Shown here: in pieces, positions 51,015 through 60,360 of the stretch
Layout of the letters: each line of letters starts with the position of its first letter
How positions within the stretch are numbered: the stretch's first letter is position 1
Assembly (NCBI RefSeq): GCF_029269265.1
Contig: NZ_JARIXP010000001.1
Span: forward strand, 167,568 to 231,567
Direction: 5' to 3'
Source of the DNA: Rheinheimera sp. 1928-s
GTDB lineage: Bacteria > Pseudomonadota > Gammaproteobacteria > Enterobacterales > Alteromonadaceae
Length of the DNA: 64,000 nt
Notes under the pieces: model-generated
Told to the model about the DNA's origin: nothing
The model's database searches: none
What the model saw: the letters and a program-made list of their open reading frames with translations, nothing else
Made by a program: the position numbers and the translations under genes

Positions 51015-52109
51015 ATGACTACACCACTGCAAAAATATCAACAAGACCTCCAACGTGATGATTTTCTGTTTGATGCTGCCCAGCAAAATGCAGTGCAGCA
51101 CCTGGAACGTCTGTATCAGCAATTTGTGCAACAGAAGCCTTTGAAACAAGGTTTTCTCGATAAGTTGTTGGGTAAAAAGCCAGAAGCACAACCATTGAAA
51201 GGCCTGTATTTCTGGGGCGGAGTAGGCCGGGGTAAAACCTATCTGGTGGACACTTTTTATGAATGTCTGCCGACCACACGTAAGTTGCGAATCCACTTTC
51301 ACCGCTTTATGCACAAGGTGCATCAGGAGCTAAAATCCCTGCCTGGTGTGTCTGATCCGTTAAAAGTAGTAGCCGACAGGTTTAAAGCCGAAACCGATAT
51401 TTTGTGTTTTGACGAGTTTTTTGTCTCTGACATTACAGACGCAATGATTTTAGGCACCCTGATGCAAGAGTTATTTGCCCGTGGTATTACATTGGTGGCC
51501 ACCTCAAACATTGAGCCTGACGGTTTGTACCGCAATGGTTTGCAGCGAGCGCGTTTTTTGCCTGCGATAGCTTTGATTAAGCAACATACGGAAATAGTGA
51601 ATGTAGACAGCGGTATCGATTACCGTCTTCGCACTTTAACTCAGGCCGAAATTTATCATTCGCCGCTGGATGAAAAAGCAGATTGCAATCTGGCTGAATA
51701 CTTTTTGGCCTTGTCGGTGGAGCCTCGTCAGGATAAAGCACAAATAGAAATCGCAGGCCGCACACTCACCAGCCGCAAAGAAGCGGATGGTATTATCTGG
51801 TTTGATTTTCCAGAGCTATGCGAAACAGCCCGTAGTCAATATGACTATATGGAGCTGAGTAAGTGTTATCACACAGTTTTGCTGTCGAATGTGACGCAGA
51901 TGGGGCAAACCCGTGATGATGTGGCCAGACGTTTTATTGCATTAGTAGACGAGTTCTATGAGCGCCACGTCAAACTGATTATTTCAGCCGCAGTGCCAAT
52001 GGATAAGCTCTATACAGAGGGCATTTTGTCCTTTGAATTTAAACGTTGCTTAAGCCGTTTACAGGAAATGCAATCGCACGACTATCTGGCGAGTGAACAT
52101 TTACCGTAA
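51015..52109 (+). CDS. zapE: Cell-division ATPase ZapE (AFG1 family)
   Basis: 364 residues from the ATG at 51015. Walker A GGVGRGKT and Walker B ILCFDEFFVSD define the AFG1-type AAA+ ATPase; SNVTQM and ARRFIALVDEFYERHVKL follow. E. coli ZapE modulates Z-ring assembly. An in-frame TTG at 50991 has a better-spaced AAGG and could be the true start, adding eight residues. Confidence 0.92.
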   Translation: MTTPLQKYQQDLQRDDFLFDAAQQNAVQHLERLYQQFVQQKPLKQGFLDKLLGKKPEAQPLKGLYFWGGVGRGKTYLVDTFYECLPTTRKLRIHFHRFMHKVHQELKSLPGVSDPLKVVADRFKAETDILCFDEFFVSDITDAMILGTLMQELFARGITLVATSNIEPDGLYRNGLQRARFLPAIALIKQHTEIVNVDSGIDYRLRTLTQAEIYHSPLDEKADCNLAEYFLALSVEPRQDKAQIEIAGRTLTSRKEADGIIWFDFPELCETARSQYDYMELSKCYHTVLLSNVTQMGQTRDDVARRFIALVDEFYERHVKLIISAAVPMDKLYTEGILSFEFKRCLSRLQEMQSHDYLASEHLP

Positions 52110-52125
52110 TTTTTTACAGAAATGG

Positions 52126-52154
52126 CTGTTTTTTGTCATTGGTTACTATATAAT
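52126..52154 (+). promoter_or_regulatory. Probable promoter of rplM-rpsI
   Basis: A perfect TATAAT at 52149-52154 is followed by the GC-rich discriminator CCGCGCCCGG, a mark of stringent control. The -35 (CTGTTT, 52126-52131) at 17 bases is weak. Confidence 0.55.
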
Positions 52155-52229
52155 CCGCGCCCGGCCCACGTTACAGCCTGAAATTGCCGTAGCCTGGCAG
52201 TTTATGTACTCGAAGGGGTGCGATAAGCG

Positions 52230-52247
52230 ACACAATGAAGATTGTGT
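52230..52247 (+). promoter_or_regulatory. Hairpin in the rplM leader, possible L13 autoregulatory site
   Basis: ACACAAT / ATTGTGT with a GAAG loop lies about 40 bases before rplM. L13 represses its own operon in E. coli through the leader; this is a structural candidate only. Confidence 0.35.
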
Positions 52248-52285
52248 TAGGTGTAACAGTGTTATTTTTTTTGGGTAGTTTTTAG

Positions 52286-52714
52286 ATGAAAACTTTTACT
52301 GCTAAGCCAGAAAGCGTTCAACGTGACTGGTTCGTTGTTGATGCAACAGGTAAGACACTTGGTCGTATCGCAACTGAGATCGCTCTTCGTTTACGCGGAA
52401 AGCACAAACCAGAGTTCACTCCACACGTTGATACCGGTGATTACATCATCGTTGTAAATGCTGATAAAGTGACTGTCACTGGTAACAAAGCAAAAAACAA
52501 AATGTACTACTCTCACAGTGGTTTCCCAGGTGGTATCAAAGAAATTAACTTTGAAAAACTGCTTGTGAAGAAGCCGGAGATGGTATTGGAAGCAGCCGTA
52601 AAAGGTATGTTGCCTAAAGGTCCTCTGGGCCGCGCTATGTTCCGTAAGTTAAAAGTATATGCAGGCGCCGAGCATCAACATGCTGCTCAGCAACCGCAAG
52701 TTTTAGATATCTAA
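52286..52714 (+). CDS. rplM: 50S ribosomal protein L13
   Basis: 142 residues, full length, with [20 protein letters not shown] and the conserved [19 protein letters not shown] segment. 12 bases before rpsI. Confidence 0.98.
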   Translation: MKTFTAKPESVQRDWFVVDATGKTLGRIATEIALRLRGKHKPEFTPHVDTGDYIIVVNADKVTVTGNKAKNKMYYSHSGFPGGIKEINFEKLLVKKPEMVLEAAVKGMLPKGPLGRAMFRKLKVYAGAEHQHAAQQPQVLDI

Positions 52715-52726
52715 TCGGAGCAGAAC

Positions 52727-53119
52727 ATGGCAACTAATCAATATTACGGTACTGGTCGTCGTAAGACCTCTACAGCTCGTGTATTCATCAAAGCAGGTTC
52801 AGGTAACATCGTTATCAACCAACGCTCTATCACTGAATACTTCGGTCGTGAAACTGCTCGTATGGTTGTTATGCAACCGTTAGAGTTAGTGGAAATGGTA
52901 GGCAAGTTTGACTTATACGTCACTGTTAAAGGTGGTGGTATTTCTGGTCAGGCTGGCGCAATCCGCCACGGTATCACCCGCGCTCTGATGGAGTTCGACG
53001 AGTCTCTGCGCCCTGCATTACGTAAAGCTGGTTTCGTCACTCGTGACGCCCGTAAAGTTGAACGTAAGAAAGTGGGTCTGCATAAAGCTCGTAAGCGTCC
53101 ACAGTACTCAAAACGTTAA
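52727..53119 (+). CDS. rpsI: 30S ribosomal protein S9
   Basis: 130 residues with [15 protein letters not shown] at the N-terminus and the C-terminal [11 protein letters not shown] tail that reaches the P-site tRNA. A GGAG site precedes the ATG. Confidence 0.98.
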   Translation: MATNQYYGTGRRKTSTARVFIKAGSGNIVINQRSITEYFGRETARMVVMQPLELVEMVGKFDLYVTVKGGGISGQAGAIRHGITRALMEFDESLRPALRKAGFVTRDARKVERKKVGLHKARKRPQYSKR

Positions 53120-53137
53120 TTCGTTTTTTGTTGCAAA

Positions 53138-53164
53138 GAACCCGGTCTTGTACCGGGTTTTTTA
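53138..53164 (+). terminator. rplM-rpsI terminator
   Basis: AACCCGGT / ACCGGGTT with a short CTTGT loop and a T run, about 20 bases after the rpsI stop. Confidence 0.88.
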
Positions 53165-53176
53165 TTTTCGGCCCTA

Positions 53177-53387
53177 AACCACCTACTTCAGTAGGTGGTT
53201 ATCATCCAAAAGGCTTTGCCTGAAACTCTGTTTGTATTTTTCTTATGAGCTATACCAAGCTGGGATTAGGCATCAAGTTCTTTGGCACAGACTAAATAAA
53301 AAAGTAACGGACGCTGCAGTTGCTCAGTTACTCGACAAAGGGCCCCTTTTAGGGGCTTAACACAAAGCCACCTTCTTCAGAAGGTGG
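53177..53387. mobile_element. Palindrome-bounded element, candidate IS200/IS605-type MITE (PATE)
   Basis: Two near-identical hairpins bound this stretch: AACCACCTAC / GTAGGTGGTT (53177-53200) and CCACCTTC / GAAGGTGG (53368-53387), both with a TTCA loop. The only difference within the shared stem is a compensated A-T to T-A swap. Between them is a third hairpin (GCCCC / GGGGC, 53342-53356) and no open frame. Subterminal hairpins of one sequence at both ends are typical of IS200/IS605 elements and their non-autonomous derivatives, which have no inverted terminal repeats. No transposase is present. Confidence 0.5.
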
Positions 53388-53634
53388 ATTCTTTACTTGT
53401 GCTTTGCGCAAAATACTCATCGGGCTATAGTGGTCTTGCTTCTCTTCTTCTATTTTCATTTTTTGTCCGTCAATTTGAACTCTGGTGGATTTTGAAGCTG
53501 CTCCTTTTGCGCCTGATCACAACAGAATGGTCTTTTTCCGGTTAAAACATGGTGATGCAAAGTTTTACTGACTATTCTGGTTTCGTATTTCGTCGAAAAA
53601 CTGGTGTCATAACAAAGAGAATTCGGCTAAATCC

Positions 53635-53663
53635 TTGTGTAAAGCAGGGCTTTTCATTATGAT
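53635..53663 (+). promoter_or_regulatory. Promoter of petABC
   Basis: TTGTGT (53635-53640) and TATGAT (53658-53663) with a 17-base spacer, about 86 bases before petA. Confidence 0.6.
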
Positions 53664-53749
53664 CCGCCGTATTTTTCAACTTATAATAATCGCTGTAATT
53701 CAGCCGCTTAAAATATCAGTATTTAAGCGTTTAACGTGGAGATGAGTGG

Positions 53750-54340
53750 ATGAGCAATGCGCCTGTAGATCATGGTCGCCGTCGCTTTCTGACCATAGCA
53801 ACTTCTGTAGTTGGTGGGGTTGGTGCGATTGGAGCTGCTGTTCCCTTTATTGCTTCCTGGAATCCGAGTGAAAAAGCTAAACAAGCTGGTGCTGCAGTCA
53901 CCGCTGACATTAGCAAACTCGAAGACGGGCAGTTAATTCGGGTTGAGTGGCGGGGCAAGCCGGTGTGGATCGTTAAACGGACTCCAGCCATGCTGGAAAC
54001 CTTAACCAATTTCGATGATAAACTTCGTGACCCAGCGTCAGAAGACCCGCAACAGCCTGATTACGCAAAAAATACTCACCGTTCAAAAAAACCAGAAATT
54101 TTTGTCGCTGTGGGGATCTGTACTCACCTCGGTTGTTCTCCAACTTATATCATGAAAGATTTTGAAGCTCAGGTGGAAGGCATGCCTTCTGGTTTCTTCT
54201 GCCCATGTCACGGTTCTACTTATGATATGGCTGGTCGTGTGTTCTCTGGCGTTCCGGCACCTAAGAACCTGATGATCCCACCTTATATGTTTGTCGATGA
54301 CACCACCATTTTGATTGGTGAAGATGAGGGGACAGCTTAA
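53750..54340 (+). CDS. petA: Ubiquinol-cytochrome c reductase iron-sulfur (Rieske) subunit
   Basis: 196 residues. An RRRFLT Tat-type motif at 10-15 precedes the anchor helix. The 2Fe-2S ligands are C124 and H126 (CTHLGC) and C151 and H154 (CPCHGS), with C129 and C153 forming the disulfide. It takes electrons from ubiquinol to cytochrome c1. One base overlaps petB. Confidence 0.97.
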   Translation: MSNAPVDHGRRRFLTIATSVVGGVGAIGAAVPFIASWNPSEKAKQAGAAVTADISKLEDGQLIRVEWRGKPVWIVKRTPAMLETLTNFDDKLRDPASEDPQQPDYAKNTHRSKKPEIFVAVGICTHLGCSPTYIMKDFEAQVEGMPSGFFCPCHGSTYDMAGRVFSGVPAPKNLMIPPYMFVDDTTILIGEDEGTA

Positions 54341-55614
54341 TGTTTAAAAACTTTATGAGCTGGATTGAGTACCGCATGCCATTCATGGAGAAAATGAATC
54401 TCCACGTGATGCAGTACCCGGCACCAAAAAACTTTAACTTCTGGTATTTCTTTGGCTCTTTAGCCATGTTAGTGCTGGTGAACCAAATCCTGACCGGTAT
54501 CTGGTTAACGATGAACTTCGTGCCAAGTGCTGAAGGTGCGTTCGCTTCTGTTGAATACATCATGCGCGATGTGGAGTACGGCTGGTTGTTGCGTTATATG
54601 CACTCTACCGGCGCTTCAGCCTTCTTTGTTGTTGTTTACCTGCACATGCTGCGTGGCATGATGTATGGCTCTTACCAGAAACCACGGGAACTGCTGTGGA
54701 TCTTCGGTATGTTGATTTTCTTAGTCTTAATGGCTGAAGCTTTCATGGGTTACTTATTACCATGGGGTCAGATGTCGTTCTGGGGCGCTCAGGTTATTAT
54801 CTCGATCTTCGGTGTAATTCCGGTGATTGGTGATGATTTAACGCTGTGGATCCGTGGCGACTATGTTATTTCAGGTGCAACTTTAAACCGTTTCTTTGCT
54901 TTACACGTCATTGCCTTGCCACTAGTTTTAGTGGTTCTGGTATTCCTGCACATCATTGCTTTGCATGAAGTGGGTTCAAATAACCCGGATGGTATTGATG
55001 TAAAACGTGAAAACAACGGTGAAAAAATCGAAAACAACGTCTCTGACAAGTTTACCTTTCACCAGTACTTCACCAAAGGCGGTAAAAAAATTATCGTTGA
55101 TGCTATTCCTTTCCACCCGTATTACACGGTGAAAGACATAGTGGGTGTGGTTGGTTTCCTGTTTATTTTCTGTTTTGTGATCTTCTTTGCACCTGAAGGT
55201 GGTGGTTACTTCTTAGAGCCGCCTAACTTTGAACCAGCAAACCCAATGAAAACACCTGACCATATAGCGCCAGTCTGGTATTTCACACCTTTCTACGCCA
55301 TTTTACGTGCTGTGCCTGATCAGTTGTTAGGAGCAGTCTTCATGTTCCTGGCTATTGTCTTCCTGGCCTTGTTGCCTTGGTTGGACCGTTGCCCGGTGCG
55401 TTCTGTTCGTTACCGCAGTACTCTGCACAAAGTGAACCTGGTTAATTTCTGTATCAGCTTTGTAGCTTTGGGTGTGTTAGGTGTGTTACCTGCAACTCCA
55501 ACTTATACCTTGTTAGCGCAGATTTTCTCTTTCACTTATTTTGCTTACTTTGGCCTGTTATGGTTCTACAGCAAAAATGAGAAAACCAAGCCGTTGCCAG
55601 TGAGGTTATCCTGA
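54340..55614 (+). CDS. petB: Cytochrome b of the bc1 complex
   Basis: 424 residues with eight transmembrane helices; haem-ligand His pairs lie in helices II and IV (RYMHSTGAS, YLHMLRG; FFALHVIALP, FLHIIALHEVG). MGYLLPWGQMSFW is the quinol-site signature and the PEWY-like loop reads APVWYF here. One base overlaps petC. Confidence 0.97.
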   Translation: MFKNFMSWIEYRMPFMEKMNLHVMQYPAPKNFNFWYFFGSLAMLVLVNQILTGIWLTMNFVPSAEGAFASVEYIMRDVEYGWLLRYMHSTGASAFFVVVYLHMLRGMMYGSYQKPRELLWIFGMLIFLVLMAEAFMGYLLPWGQMSFWGAQVIISIFGVIPVIGDDLTLWIRGDYVISGATLNRFFALHVIALPLVLVVLVFLHIIALHEVGSNNPDGIDVKRENNGEKIENNVSDKFTFHQYFTKGGKKIIVDAIPFHPYYTVKDIVGVVGFLFIFCFVIFFAPEGGGYFLEPPNFEPANPMKTPDHIAPVWYFTPFYAILRAVPDQLLGAVFMFLAIVFLALLPWLDRCPVRSVRYRSTLHKVNLVNFCISFVALGVLGVLPATPTYTLLAQIFSFTYFAYFGLLWFYSKNEKTKPLPVRLS

Positions 55615-56351
55615 TGATTAAAAAGTTATTTACTGTCTTAGCGCTGGTTGCTTCCAGCGCTGCTATGGCGGCAGGTCCAACAGTACCTCTGGATAAAGCC
55701 CCTATTGATTTGACGGATAAGGAATCACTGCAACGTGGTGCCCGTATATTCCAGAACTATTGTCTGGGTTGTCACCAGATGGAATACCAACGTTATTCAC
55801 GTACCTTTCGTGATTTAGGTATTCCTGATGATATTGGTATGGAGACTTTAGGTTTTACGGCCAATAAAGTAGGTGACCACATTAAAAATGCGGCTCCTAA
55901 AGCGGATCTGGCAAACTGGTTTGGTGCTGCACCACCAGATTTAAGCAACGTAGCCCGTGTACGTGGACCTGATTGGTTGTACACTTATATGCGTTCTTTC
56001 TACGCTGATCCAACACGCCCATTTGGTGTGAACAACGAAGTGTTCCCAATGGTTGGTATGCCTCATGTGTTACAAGAGCTGCAAGGTATTCCTTATAAAG
56101 CCACTGAAACACGTTTAGTTGATGGTGTATCAACAGAAGTTTATGTAGGTATTAAGACAGATGGTTCTGGTGAGCTGAGTACTGAAGAATACGACAGTAC
56201 AGTGGCTGATCTGGTGAACTATCTGGAATATGTAGGTGAGCCTTCCAAACTGGAATCGCGTAGCTTAGGTATTAAAGTTCTGATCTTCTTAGGTATTTTC
56301 TTTATCTTCGCATTCTTGCTGAAGAAAGAATACTGGAGAGACGTCCACTAA
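55614..56351 (+). CDS. petC: Cytochrome c1 of the bc1 complex
   Basis: 245 residues with a signal peptide, the haem attachment motif CLGCH, Met axial-ligand candidates (FPMVGMPHVLQ) and a C-terminal anchor helix (IKVLIFLGIFFIFAFLL). Completes the bc1 operon. Confidence 0.96.
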   Translation: MIKKLFTVLALVASSAAMAAGPTVPLDKAPIDLTDKESLQRGARIFQNYCLGCHQMEYQRYSRTFRDLGIPDDIGMETLGFTANKVGDHIKNAAPKADLANWFGAAPPDLSNVARVRGPDWLYTYMRSFYADPTRPFGVNNEVFPMVGMPHVLQELQGIPYKATETRLVDGVSTEVYVGIKTDGSGELSTEEYDSTVADLVNYLEYVGEPSKLESRSLGIKVLIFLGIFFIFAFLLKKEYWRDVH

Positions 56352-56371
56352 GGACACAAGTGTTAGCCTTT

Positions 56372-56393
56372 AAAGGGGCCGCGAGGCCCCTTT
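56372..56393 (+). terminator. petABC terminator
   Basis: AAAGGGGCC / GGCCCCTTT stem with a GCGA tetraloop, followed by a T-rich stretch. Confidence 0.88.
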
Positions 56394-56421
56394 GTATTTT
56401 TGCTTATAACCGGAGGATCCT

Positions 56422-57060
56422 ATGGCGATTTCTGCCAACAGACGTGCTGTGATGACCTTGTTTTCAACAGCCAATGACATGTACTGTCATCAGGTCAGAA
56501 TGGTACTGGCGGAGAAAGGCGTCACAGTCGATATTATTCAGGTCAGCACAGACTGCCTGCCTGAAGATGTCTACGAGGTTAATCCTTATGGTTCTTTGCC
56601 CACTTTGATGGACAGAGATTTAGCTTTATTTAAAGCCGATATTATTAACGAATACCTGGACGAGCGTTTCCCACATCCCCCTTTAATGCCTGTCTATCCA
56701 GTGGCTCGCGCTAACGCCCGTTTAATGATGCATCGTATCGAAAAAGACTGGTATGGTTTAGCTGACAAGATTCTGAAGAATGCTCCGGATGCCGCTATAG
56801 CACGTCGTGATTTACGTGAAGGTTTACTGGCGATGGCGCCGTTGTTCCAGGAACATCCGTATTTTATGAGTGACGAATACAGCCTGATTGATTGTTATCT
56901 GGCGGCTTTGCTCTGGCGTTTGCCCATGCTTGATATTGAACTGACCGGAACCGGCAGCAAGTTATTGCAAACTTATATGACCCGTATTTTTGAACGCGAC
57001 GGTTTTCAGCAGTCTTTAACTGAAGCCGAACGTGAAATCCGTCGGGGGCGTGGTTACTGA
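56422..57060 (+). CDS. sspA: Stringent starvation protein A
   Basis: 212 residues with a GST-like fold: thioredoxin-like N-terminus (TLFSTANDMYCHQVRMVLAEKGV) and helical C-terminal domain (SLIDCYLAALLWRLP). SspA binds RNA polymerase and aids stress survival. GGAGGA precedes the ATG. Its stop overlaps the sspB start. Confidence 0.95.
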   Translation: MAISANRRAVMTLFSTANDMYCHQVRMVLAEKGVTVDIIQVSTDCLPEDVYEVNPYGSLPTLMDRDLALFKADIINEYLDERFPHPPLMPVYPVARANARLMMHRIEKDWYGLADKILKNAPDAAIARRDLREGLLAMAPLFQEHPYFMSDEYSLIDCYLAALLWRLPMLDIELTGTGSKLLQTYMTRIFERDGFQQSLTEAEREIRRGRGY

Positions 57061-57515
57061 TGGATATGACCCCGAATAAGCCTTATTTAATCCGGGCTTT
57101 TTACGAATGGATAGTGGATAACAATTTAACGCCTTACCTGGTCGTGAATGCCAGTATTCAAGGCTGCAAAGTACCGACTCAGCATATTCAGAACGGCCAG
57201 ATAGTGCTGAATATTCTGCCTTCAGCTGTAGGCAATATGTTGATGGGTAATGATGCCATCACTTTTAACGCCCGTTTTGGTGGTAAACCTTTTGCTCTGA
57301 CTGTGCCTATCAAAGCTGTTTTGGCTATTTATGCCCGTGAAAATGGCGCAGGTACTATGTTTGATGCAGAAGACGATGGCGATGAAGATATCCATCATTT
57401 AGAAGCAGTGTCAGATGATGAAGAGATGGATAGTCCTGAGCGCAGTCCGTCAGATGACGAACCTACGGATCCAAACAAAGGTAAAAAAGTGTCTCATCTT
57501 CGGGTGATCAAATAA
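57060..57515 (+). CDS. sspB: ClpXP adaptor SspB
   Basis: 151 residues. The N-terminal SspB domain (KPYLIRAFYEWIVDNNLTPY) delivers ssrA-tagged proteins; the acidic linker (about 105-140) leads to the C-terminal ClpX-binding tail KVSHLRVIK. ATG at 57060 or 57066 are both possible. Confidence 0.95.
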   Translation: MDMTPNKPYLIRAFYEWIVDNNLTPYLVVNASIQGCKVPTQHIQNGQIVLNILPSAVGNMLMGNDAITFNARFGGKPFALTVPIKAVLAIYARENGAGTMFDAEDDGDEDIHHLEAVSDDEEMDSPERSPSDDEPTDPNKGKKVSHLRVIK

Positions 57516-57524
57516 GCATCAGAG

Positions 57525-58409
57525 CTAAATAAGCTCAGATGCGACCTGCCAGAATGCTCTTAATAGCGGCTCATGCAGCCGCTTCGATAAAATACATAAA
57601 CCTAAATCAAAAGGGGCAAACTCATCGCCCTGAGTTAAATAACGCACTCTGTCCCGTGCCGGGCTTTGCTGCGCCACTATAGCTGGCACTAAGGCCACGC
57701 CAGTGCCTAAAGCCACCATACTGACCATAGCCTCATGACCTTCCACTTTGGCGACTACTTTAGGTTCGGCAATGCGGGGTTTACGCCACAACTCAAAACG
57801 ACTACGCACCGGGCCATGCTCTGGCAGAATAAAAGGCACTTGCTCCCAGGGAATAGGGCTTTGGCTAAGCAAATCATTGGTTTTGCATGGGATCACCGGA
57901 GCTATCAATTGCAGTGGTACTTTGGCAATACTGCGAAACGCCATATTCAGCGGAAAATGCTCCGGATAAACAGCCAAAGCTATATCAGCTTCGTCTTGTT
58001 TGACTTTCTCCAACGCGGCAGAGGCGTCTCCAGTAATAAGCTTAATTTCTGCCAAAGGGCACACCAGACGGAATTTATCCAATATAGCGGGCAGGTGGCT
58101 GAAGCTGGCGGTGACAGTGCAAAATAGCCGGATTTCACCACTTAATGACGCACTGGTTTCGCTCAGAGCAATTTGCAGTTGATGCCATTGTTCTAAGTAA
58201 TTTTTCACAAAAATCTGTACTTTTTGCCCGGCCAAAGTCAGTCGCACCGATCTGTTATCGCGTTGAAATAATTCGACGCTTAGCTCTTCTTCCATTCGCT
58301 GGATCACCCGGCTTAGGGTGGAGGGGCTGACATACATTTGCTCGCTGGTGCGGGCAAAGTTCAGGCTACTGGCCAGATGCAAGAAAAGCTGGGCGTTGCG
58401 AATATCCAT
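57525..58409 (-). CDS. ilvY: LysR-type activator IlvY
   Basis: 294 residues from the ATG at 58409, with an N-terminal winged helix (LNFARTSEQMYVSPSTLSRVIQR) and a substrate-binding effector domain. It is divergent from ilvC, the normal arrangement, and should activate ilvC when acetolactate or acetohydroxybutyrate is present. The open frame extends further upstream but that part covers the operator. Confidence 0.92.
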   Translation of the reverse strand: MDIRNAQLFLHLASSLNFARTSEQMYVSPSTLSRVIQRMEEELSVELFQRDNRSVRLTLAGQKVQIFVKNYLEQWHQLQIALSETSASLSGEIRLFCTVTASFSHLPAILDKFRLVCPLAEIKLITGDASAALEKVKQDEADIALAVYPEHFPLNMAFRSIAKVPLQLIAPVIPCKTNDLLSQSPIPWEQVPFILPEHGPVRSRFELWRKPRIAEPKVVAKVEGHEAMVSMVALGTGVALVPAIVAQQSPARDRVRYLTQGDEFAPFDLGLCILSKRLHEPLLRAFWQVASELI

Positions 58410-58434
58410 GGGAGTCTCTGCGATGATGCTTTGT

Positions 58435-58482
58435 GTTGCATAAAGTGAAATACTGTATTGTGAATATATCACTTCACGCAAT
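58435..58482. promoter_or_regulatory. Candidate IlvY operator
   Basis: Arms at 58435-58448 (GTTGCATAAAGTGA) and 58469-58482 (TCACTTCACGCAAT) are inverted repeats matching at 11 of 14 positions, 20 bases apart, with a GTGA/TCAC palindrome at 58460-58472 between. Located between ilvY and ilvC. Confidence 0.5.
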
Positions 58483-58589
58483 CATTGCACTGTTTTATTC
58501 TCAAAGGCATCAAAACAGTGCATGACTTCTCTGCCCTGTTACGCTGAGCCCAACAGATAGCCAGCTAAAAGAATTCGTCGGGATTTGTT

Positions 58590-60065
58590 ATGAGTAACTA
58601 CTTCAATACATTAAATTTGCGTCAACAGTTAAAACAGTTAGGTAAATGTCGTTTTATGGCCAAAGAAGAGTTTGCTAAAGGCTCTGATTTATTAAAAGGC
58701 TGGAAAGTGGTGATCGTAGGTTGTGGTGCTCAGGGCTTAAACCAGGGCCTGAATATGCGTGACTCAGGCATTGATATCTCTTATGCCTTGCGTGCTGAAG
58801 CTATTGCTGCCAAACGTAAATCGTTCCAGAACGCTTCTGACAATGGTTTTAAAGTAGGTACGTACGAAGAGTTGATCCCAACTGCAGATTTAGTATTAAA
58901 CCTGACGCCGGACAAGCAGCACACCAGCGTTGTTAAAGCTGTGATGCCATTGATGAAACAAGGTGCAACTTTAGCTTATTCGCACGGTTTCAACATTGTG
59001 GAAGAAGGCACACAAATTCGTAAAGACATCACTGTGGTGATGGTGGCGCCTAAGTGCCCTGGTACTGAAGTACGTGAAGAATACAAAAGGGGTTTTGGTG
59101 TACCAACATTGATTGCAGTGCACCCGGAGAACGACCCTAAAGGTTTAGGTTTAGAGATTGCCAAAGCGTACGCTTCAGCAACTGGCGGCGACCGTGCCGG
59201 TGTACTTGAGTCGTCTTTTGTCGCTGAAGTGAAATCCGACTTAATGGGCGAACAGACCATTTTATGTGGCATGTTACAAACCGGCTCTATTCTGGCGTAC
59301 GACAAGTTAGTGGCTGAAGGTGTGGAAGCAGGTTATGCCGCCAAGTTAATCCAGTTTGGCTGGGAAACTGTGACTGAAGCTTTAAAACACGGTGGCATCA
59401 CTCATATGATGGACCGTTTGTCGAACCCAGCCAAAATCAAAGCTTATGATTTGGCGGAAGAATTAAAAGTAACCTTACGTCCGCTGTTTGAAAAACATAT
59501 GGACGATATCATCAGCGGTGAATTCTCCCGCACTATGATGGCAGACTGGGCCAATGATGATAAGCAGCTGTTTGGCTGGCGCGAAGAAACCCGTCAATCT
59601 GGTTTTGAGAATGCGCCTGTATCCAGTGAACAAATTCCAGAGCAGGATTACTTCGACCGCGGCATTTTGTTTGTTGCTATGGTCAAAGCCGGTGTTGAGC
59701 TGGCGTTTGAAACCATGGTTGCTGCAGGTATCGTGGAAGAATCAGCTTATTACGAGTCATTGCATGAAACACCGTTAATCGCCAATACCATAGCGCGTAA
59801 ACGTTTGTATGAGATGAACGTGGTTATTTCTGACACTGCGGAATACGGTAACTACCTGTTCAGTAACGCTGCAGTGCCGTTGTTACGTGATTTCGTCAAC
59901 AAGCTGAGCACTGACTATGTAGGCAAGGGCTTAAGCTCTGCTGCCAATGGTGTCGACAATATTCGCCTGATTGCTGTGAACGAAGCAATCCGCCTGCATC
60001 CTGTAGAGCTGGTTGGCAAAAAGTTAAGAGGCTATATGACCGCGATGAAAAAAATCGTCGGTTGA
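58590..60065 (+). CDS. ilvC: Ketol-acid reductoisomerase, long (class II) form
   Basis: 491 residues, the length of the E. coli-type enzyme with a duplicated C-terminal knotted domain. The NADPH site is [20 protein letters not shown]; the Mg-binding region includes [11 protein letters not shown]. It catalyses the second step of isoleucine and valine synthesis. Confidence 0.97.
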   Translation: MSNYFNTLNLRQQLKQLGKCRFMAKEEFAKGSDLLKGWKVVIVGCGAQGLNQGLNMRDSGIDISYALRAEAIAAKRKSFQNASDNGFKVGTYEELIPTADLVLNLTPDKQHTSVVKAVMPLMKQGATLAYSHGFNIVEEGTQIRKDITVVMVAPKCPGTEVREEYKRGFGVPTLIAVHPENDPKGLGLEIAKAYASATGGDRAGVLESSFVAEVKSDLMGEQTILCGMLQTGSILAYDKLVAEGVEAGYAAKLIQFGWETVTEALKHGGITHMMDRLSNPAKIKAYDLAEELKVTLRPLFEKHMDDIISGEFSRTMMADWANDDKQLFGWREETRQSGFENAPVSSEQIPEQDYFDRGILFVAMVKAGVELAFETMVAAGIVEESAYYESLHETPLIANTIARKRLYEMNVVISDTAEYGNYLFSNAAVPLLRDFVNKLSTDYVGKGLSSAANGVDNIRLIAVNEAIRLHPVELVGKKLRGYMTAMKKIVG

Positions 60066-60111
60066 TAGATTAACCTCAAGTACCGAGTTTTTACGTGGAC
60101 CTTGGTTGTTT

Positions 60112-60136
60112 GCCCGGCTTTGCCGGGCTTTTTTTT
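60112..60136 (+). terminator. ilvC terminator
   Basis: GCCCGGC / GCCGGGC with a TTT loop and a run of T, about 47 bases after ilvC. Confidence 0.9.
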
Positions 60137-60171
60137 ATTCGCAGCCATCCATGGCGCTCACCCTGTCGGGC

Positions 60172-60258
60172 CATCGTCGCTGCGCTCCGATGTTCACAAA
60201 AAGCAGGATAGCTGTTTTGCACAGCTTCAGCTGCCGTTGGCGAACATCATGGACGATG
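60172..60258. repeat. Nested inverted repeat, candidate dispersed intergenic element
   Basis: Outer arms CATCGTC (60172-60178) / GACGATG (60252-60258) and inner arms GATGTTC (60189-60195) / GAACATC (60242-60248) enclose a smaller AGCTG/CAGCT region. No gene lies in this 295-base ilvC-mgsA gap. It looks like a repeat element, but only one copy is in this window. Confidence 0.45.
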
Positions 60259-60360
60259 TGAGTGAAAATCGCTCCAGACGATTTTGTTATTTTCAGACTT
60301 TGGTGCTGAACTCTATGCAAAACTCGGTGTATGCTTGCAGCAATCTTAAGGGGGAGAACA

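Larger units (their letters stand above)
53120..53749. other. 630-base gap between rpsI and petA
   Basis: From left to right it holds the rpsI terminator, a palindrome-bounded element (53177-53387), about 240 bases with no recognised content, and the petABC promoter (53635-53663). It contains no supported gene. Confidence 0.7.

Noticed and set aside
53260-53310. Short ATG frame (MSYTKLGLGIKFFGTD) inside the palindrome-bounded element, considered as a transposase remnant
   Set aside because: Only 16 codons and no similarity to TnpA or TnpB that I can support.
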